Below the pieces are notes generated by a model that made no database searches, was not told where the DNA came from, and saw only the letters and a list, made by a program, of their open reading frames with translations. From positions 3,289 through 10,977 of the forward strand of contig DNLZ01000090.1 in NCBI GenBank assembly GCA_003488325.1: DNA of 7,689 nt. Direction: 5' to 3'. Position numbers and translations under genes: made by a program. Below, one piece after another: positions 5,731 to 7,689 of the stretch (positions are counted from its first letter, which is position 1; every line of letters starts with the position of its first letter). The stretch comes from Planctomycetaceae bacterium (GTDB lineage: Bacteria; Planctomycetota; Planctomycetia; Pirellulales; UBA1268).

Positions 5731-7689
5731 TCACGCGGGATGGGCTGCCCGCCGCGCCGATCGGGGCGCGACGGGGTGGTACCCGGCGACGAGCGCGAGC
5801 AGCTGCTCTCCCACGAGCACCACGGCCAGCAGGGCCAGCAGCGGTCGCATCAGCGGCAGGCCGGCGGCACGGTCCGATTCGCCCCCGAGCGCGGCCGCCG
5901 ATTCGAGCGTGAAGGCGACCCCCGGCAGCGCCGCCGCGAGCCCCTCTCGACCGATGCGTTCCAGCCGCCCTTCCCGTGGGTCCACGTTGACGGCGATCGT
6001 GCGCTCGTGGTCGTCCCCGTCGAGCCCGATCCAGCGGGCCGCGTAGGCGCCGGGCGAATCGGTCGACGGCACGAGGATCTCCGTACGGCCGGCCGCCGGC
6101 GCACTCGCCGTCAGGCGGATGACCTGTCCGTCCGGAGGCGTCGTCACGTCCACCTCCGTGCCTTCGGTCGCATCGTCGATTCGGATCGCAGCCGGTTCGC
6201 CGACGATCCACTCCGCCCCGCGGCGTCGGCCTCGCGCGAGGTGACTTTCCATTTCGAGGAGGACCACGACCCAGCTGGGATTTCCGCGCGACCAGTTGTT
6301 CCAGGTGGGTGCGGCCGTGCTGAGCACCGCCACGACGGTGCCGCGACCGTAGTCCCGCTCGACCACGAGGGGCGCGCCCGTGCGCAGCGACAGGAGACGC
6401 CGGATGCCTCCGTCGGCCTCCGCCTTCGCGGCCAGGGGGGCGGCCGCCATCACGCGGTCCACGCGCACGGCATCGAGCAGCGGATTGCGTCGCCCGGCGA
6501 GCACCGCGACGACCGGATGGTCCTCGACGACGATGTCGGGCACGGGATCGCTCGCCGCCTTGACCGGGAGTTCCACCGGACCGGCGAGGGCGAGCGGAAA
6601 AACGCCCTCTCCGGCGCGATGGAGAAGGCGGTTCACCGCATCGGCCTGCGTGCGCGGCCCCGTGAAGAAGACCACACCGCCCCCGTCGCGGGCGTAGGTC
6701 TCGAGCGCGGCGATCTCCGGCGGATCGAGACGCGGCACGTCGAGCAGCCAGATACTGTCGAATCCGTCGAGGTCGAGGGTCGCGAGCGCACGCGGCGACT
6801 CCACGCGCGGCAGCACGCCGGTCGCCGCCCCCGCGCCCGGCGCGAGCGCCGTGGCCACGTGGAAGGCGTCGCCCGTGCGGCCATCCCCGCGCGGATCGCC
6901 GTCGATCACGAGCACGGCCGCCCGCTCCGCGACATCGACGACGGCGACCCGACCGTTGTCGGCATCGAGGACATCGGACGGGAGTTCCGCCTCGACCAGA
7001 TGACTGCCGGCCGCGGCGAACCGGACATCGAACCGCGCGCTGGCCGACCCGCCCGGCGGGATCGCGGCGAGGCGGGCGCCGGGACGGCTGCTGCCGTCCT
7101 CCCGAAGCACGATCGTGACGTCCTGCACCTCGCGAACGCCGTCGTTCCGCACGCTGACCTCGAGGGGCACGAGCACCCCGGCGGCCGGAACGCCCCCCAC
7201 CACCTCGAGTCGTTCGACGGTGAGGTTGCCGGCCACCGCCTCGGTGGTGGCACCACAGTCGATGAAGCGCACCGTCACACCGGCCTCCGCGAGCCGGCGG
7301 GTCGCCGCGGCCACGTCGCTCGCGACACCCCAGTCGCGCGCACGGAAGTCACTCACGAACCAGAGGACCCGCTCGGTGCCGCTCCCGGCCATGAGGATCG
7401 GCAGGGCCGCGTCGAGCGCGACGGCGGGGTTCGTGGCACGGAACGACGCCGGGCGACGGTCGAGTTCGTCCGCCACGCGCCCCGCCGTGGCGGGTGTGGC
7501 GGCCTGGAGGGGGAGGTCGAAGGAACCTCCCGGCTCGTCCGCACCGCGCGAATCCTTCACGGCGGAAACGCCTGCATCGGCGCCGGCTCCCGCGGGCGCG
7601 GTCTCCTGCGGCACGCGAGGCGCGTCGCGACCCCCGCCGTCGCTCGCCGCGGATGGCGGATCCTCGGACGTGGTGGGCGTGCGTGCCGC
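5731..7689 (-). CDS. BatA-type VWA membrane protein, C-terminal part (start beyond right edge)
   Basis: The frame is open from the right edge to a TGA at 5733-5731, giving 652 residues; a GTG at 7614 lies inside the frame and is not the start, because the VWA domain is already in progress. Numbering from the first visible residue: 1-55 are a low-complexity Ala/Gly/Asp/Pro/Ser segment; 70-145 are the rear half of a VWA domain (RATNPAVALDAALPIL, then VLWFVSDFRARDW at 108-120). NLTVERLEV (155-163) opens a CARDB/Ig-like domain that runs to about 250. Residues 257-485 resemble an amidotransferase fold (AAVLVIDGDPRGD, FDSIWLLDVPRLDPPEIAALETYARDGGGVVFFTGP, DYGRGTVVAVLSTAAPTWNNWSRGNPSWVVVLLE). An Ig-like segment follows, then a C-terminal membrane helix (about 614-635). 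This matches planctomycete 'BatA domain, N-terminal double-transmembrane' proteins, whose two N-terminal helices and MIDAS DxSxS motif would lie outside the window. It is first of the four visible genes and is separated by 73 nt from the next VWA gene. Confidence 0.9.
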   Translation of the reverse strand, partial: AARTPTTSEDPPSAASDGGGRDAPRVPQETAPAGAGADAGVSAVKDSRGADEPGGSFDLPLQAATPATAGRVADELDRRPASFRATNPAVALDAALPILMAGSGTERVLWFVSDFRARDWGVASDVAAATRRLAEAGVTVRFIDCGATTEAVAGNLTVERLEVVGGVPAAGVLVPLEVSVRNDGVREVQDVTIVLREDGSSRPGARLAAIPPGGSASARFDVRFAAAGSHLVEAELPSDVLDADNGRVAVVDVAERAAVLVIDGDPRGDGRTGDAFHVATALAPGAGAATGVLPRVESPRALATLDLDGFDSIWLLDVPRLDPPEIAALETYARDGGGVVFFTGPRTQADAVNRLLHRAGEGVFPLALAGPVELPVKAASDPVPDIVVEDHPVVAVLAGRRNPLLDAVRVDRVMAAAPLAAKAEADGGIRRLLSLRTGAPLVVERDYGRGTVVAVLSTAAPTWNNWSRGNPSWVVVLLEMESHLARGRRRGAEWIVGEPAAIRIDDATEGTEVDVTTPPDGQVIRLTASAPAAGRTEILVPSTDSPGAYAARWIGLDGDDHERTIAVNVDPREGRLERIGREGLAAALPGVAFTLESAAALGGESDRAAGLPLMRPLLALLAVVLVGEQLLALVAGYHPVAPRSARRAAHPA

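Noticed and set aside
3633..5912. A 759-codon open frame on the plus strand
   Set aside because: It lies wholly antisense to the VWA gene, is extremely rich in Arg, His, Gly and Pro with no recognisable domain or hydrophobic pattern, and arises because stop codons are rare in such GC-rich DNA.
7612..7614. GTG as the start of the BatA-type protein
   Set aside because: The frame stays open to the window edge, no initiation signal is seen, and the sequence after it begins in the middle of a VWA domain.

Overview
The window is a dense, single-direction stretch of very GC-rich bacterial DNA. All four real genes read on the minus strand, so the 5' end of the transcript is at the right edge. By eye there are only two gaps, one of 6 nt (3033-3038) and one of 73 nt (5658-5730). 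I see no RNA genes, mobile elements, CRISPR arrays or clear terminators. Gene content, gene order and the lack of Shine-Dalgarno sequences at the visible starts suggest a high-GC member of the Planctomycetes. That assignment rests on family knowledge and was not tested by a search.

In transcription order: (A) 7689-5731, the C-terminal part of a BatA-type protein, comprising the end of a VWA domain, a CARDB/Ig-like segment, a ThuA/glutamine-amidotransferase-like fold without an obvious nucleophile, and a C-terminal membrane helix. Its start lies beyond the right edge. (B) 5657-3039, a complete 872-residue protein with two N-terminal membrane helices, a VWA domain with an intact MIDAS metal site, an amidotransferase-like domain, a beta-rich domain and a C-terminal membrane helix. 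(C) 3032-720, a complete 770-residue protein resembling DUF4175, with three N-terminal membrane helices, an extracytoplasmic beta-rich region and a C-terminal coiled coil. (D) 723-1, the first 241 residues of a secreted coiled-coil protein cut by the left edge.

Together these look like the distal half of the conserved planctomycete cluster 'MoxR ATPase - DUF58 - BatA/VWA - VWA/amidotransferase-like - DUF4175-like - secreted coiled coil', a relative of the Bacteroides BatABCDE (aerotolerance) and MoxR-VWA chaperone systems. The MoxR and DUF58 genes would lie to the right and are not visible. The inferred picture is a membrane-anchored complex in which VWA modules bind metal and partner proteins, the amidotransferase-like folds serve as non-catalytic scaffolds, and genes C and D supply an extracytoplasmic coiled-coil arm. 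Its substrate is unknown. The most notable observations are a motif shared by the end of C and by D that suggests a split DUF4175-type protein, Ala/Gly/Asp/Pro-rich insertions in all the proteins (including comparable places in both VWA domains), and a predicted mRNA hairpin that would bury the GTG start of gene B.
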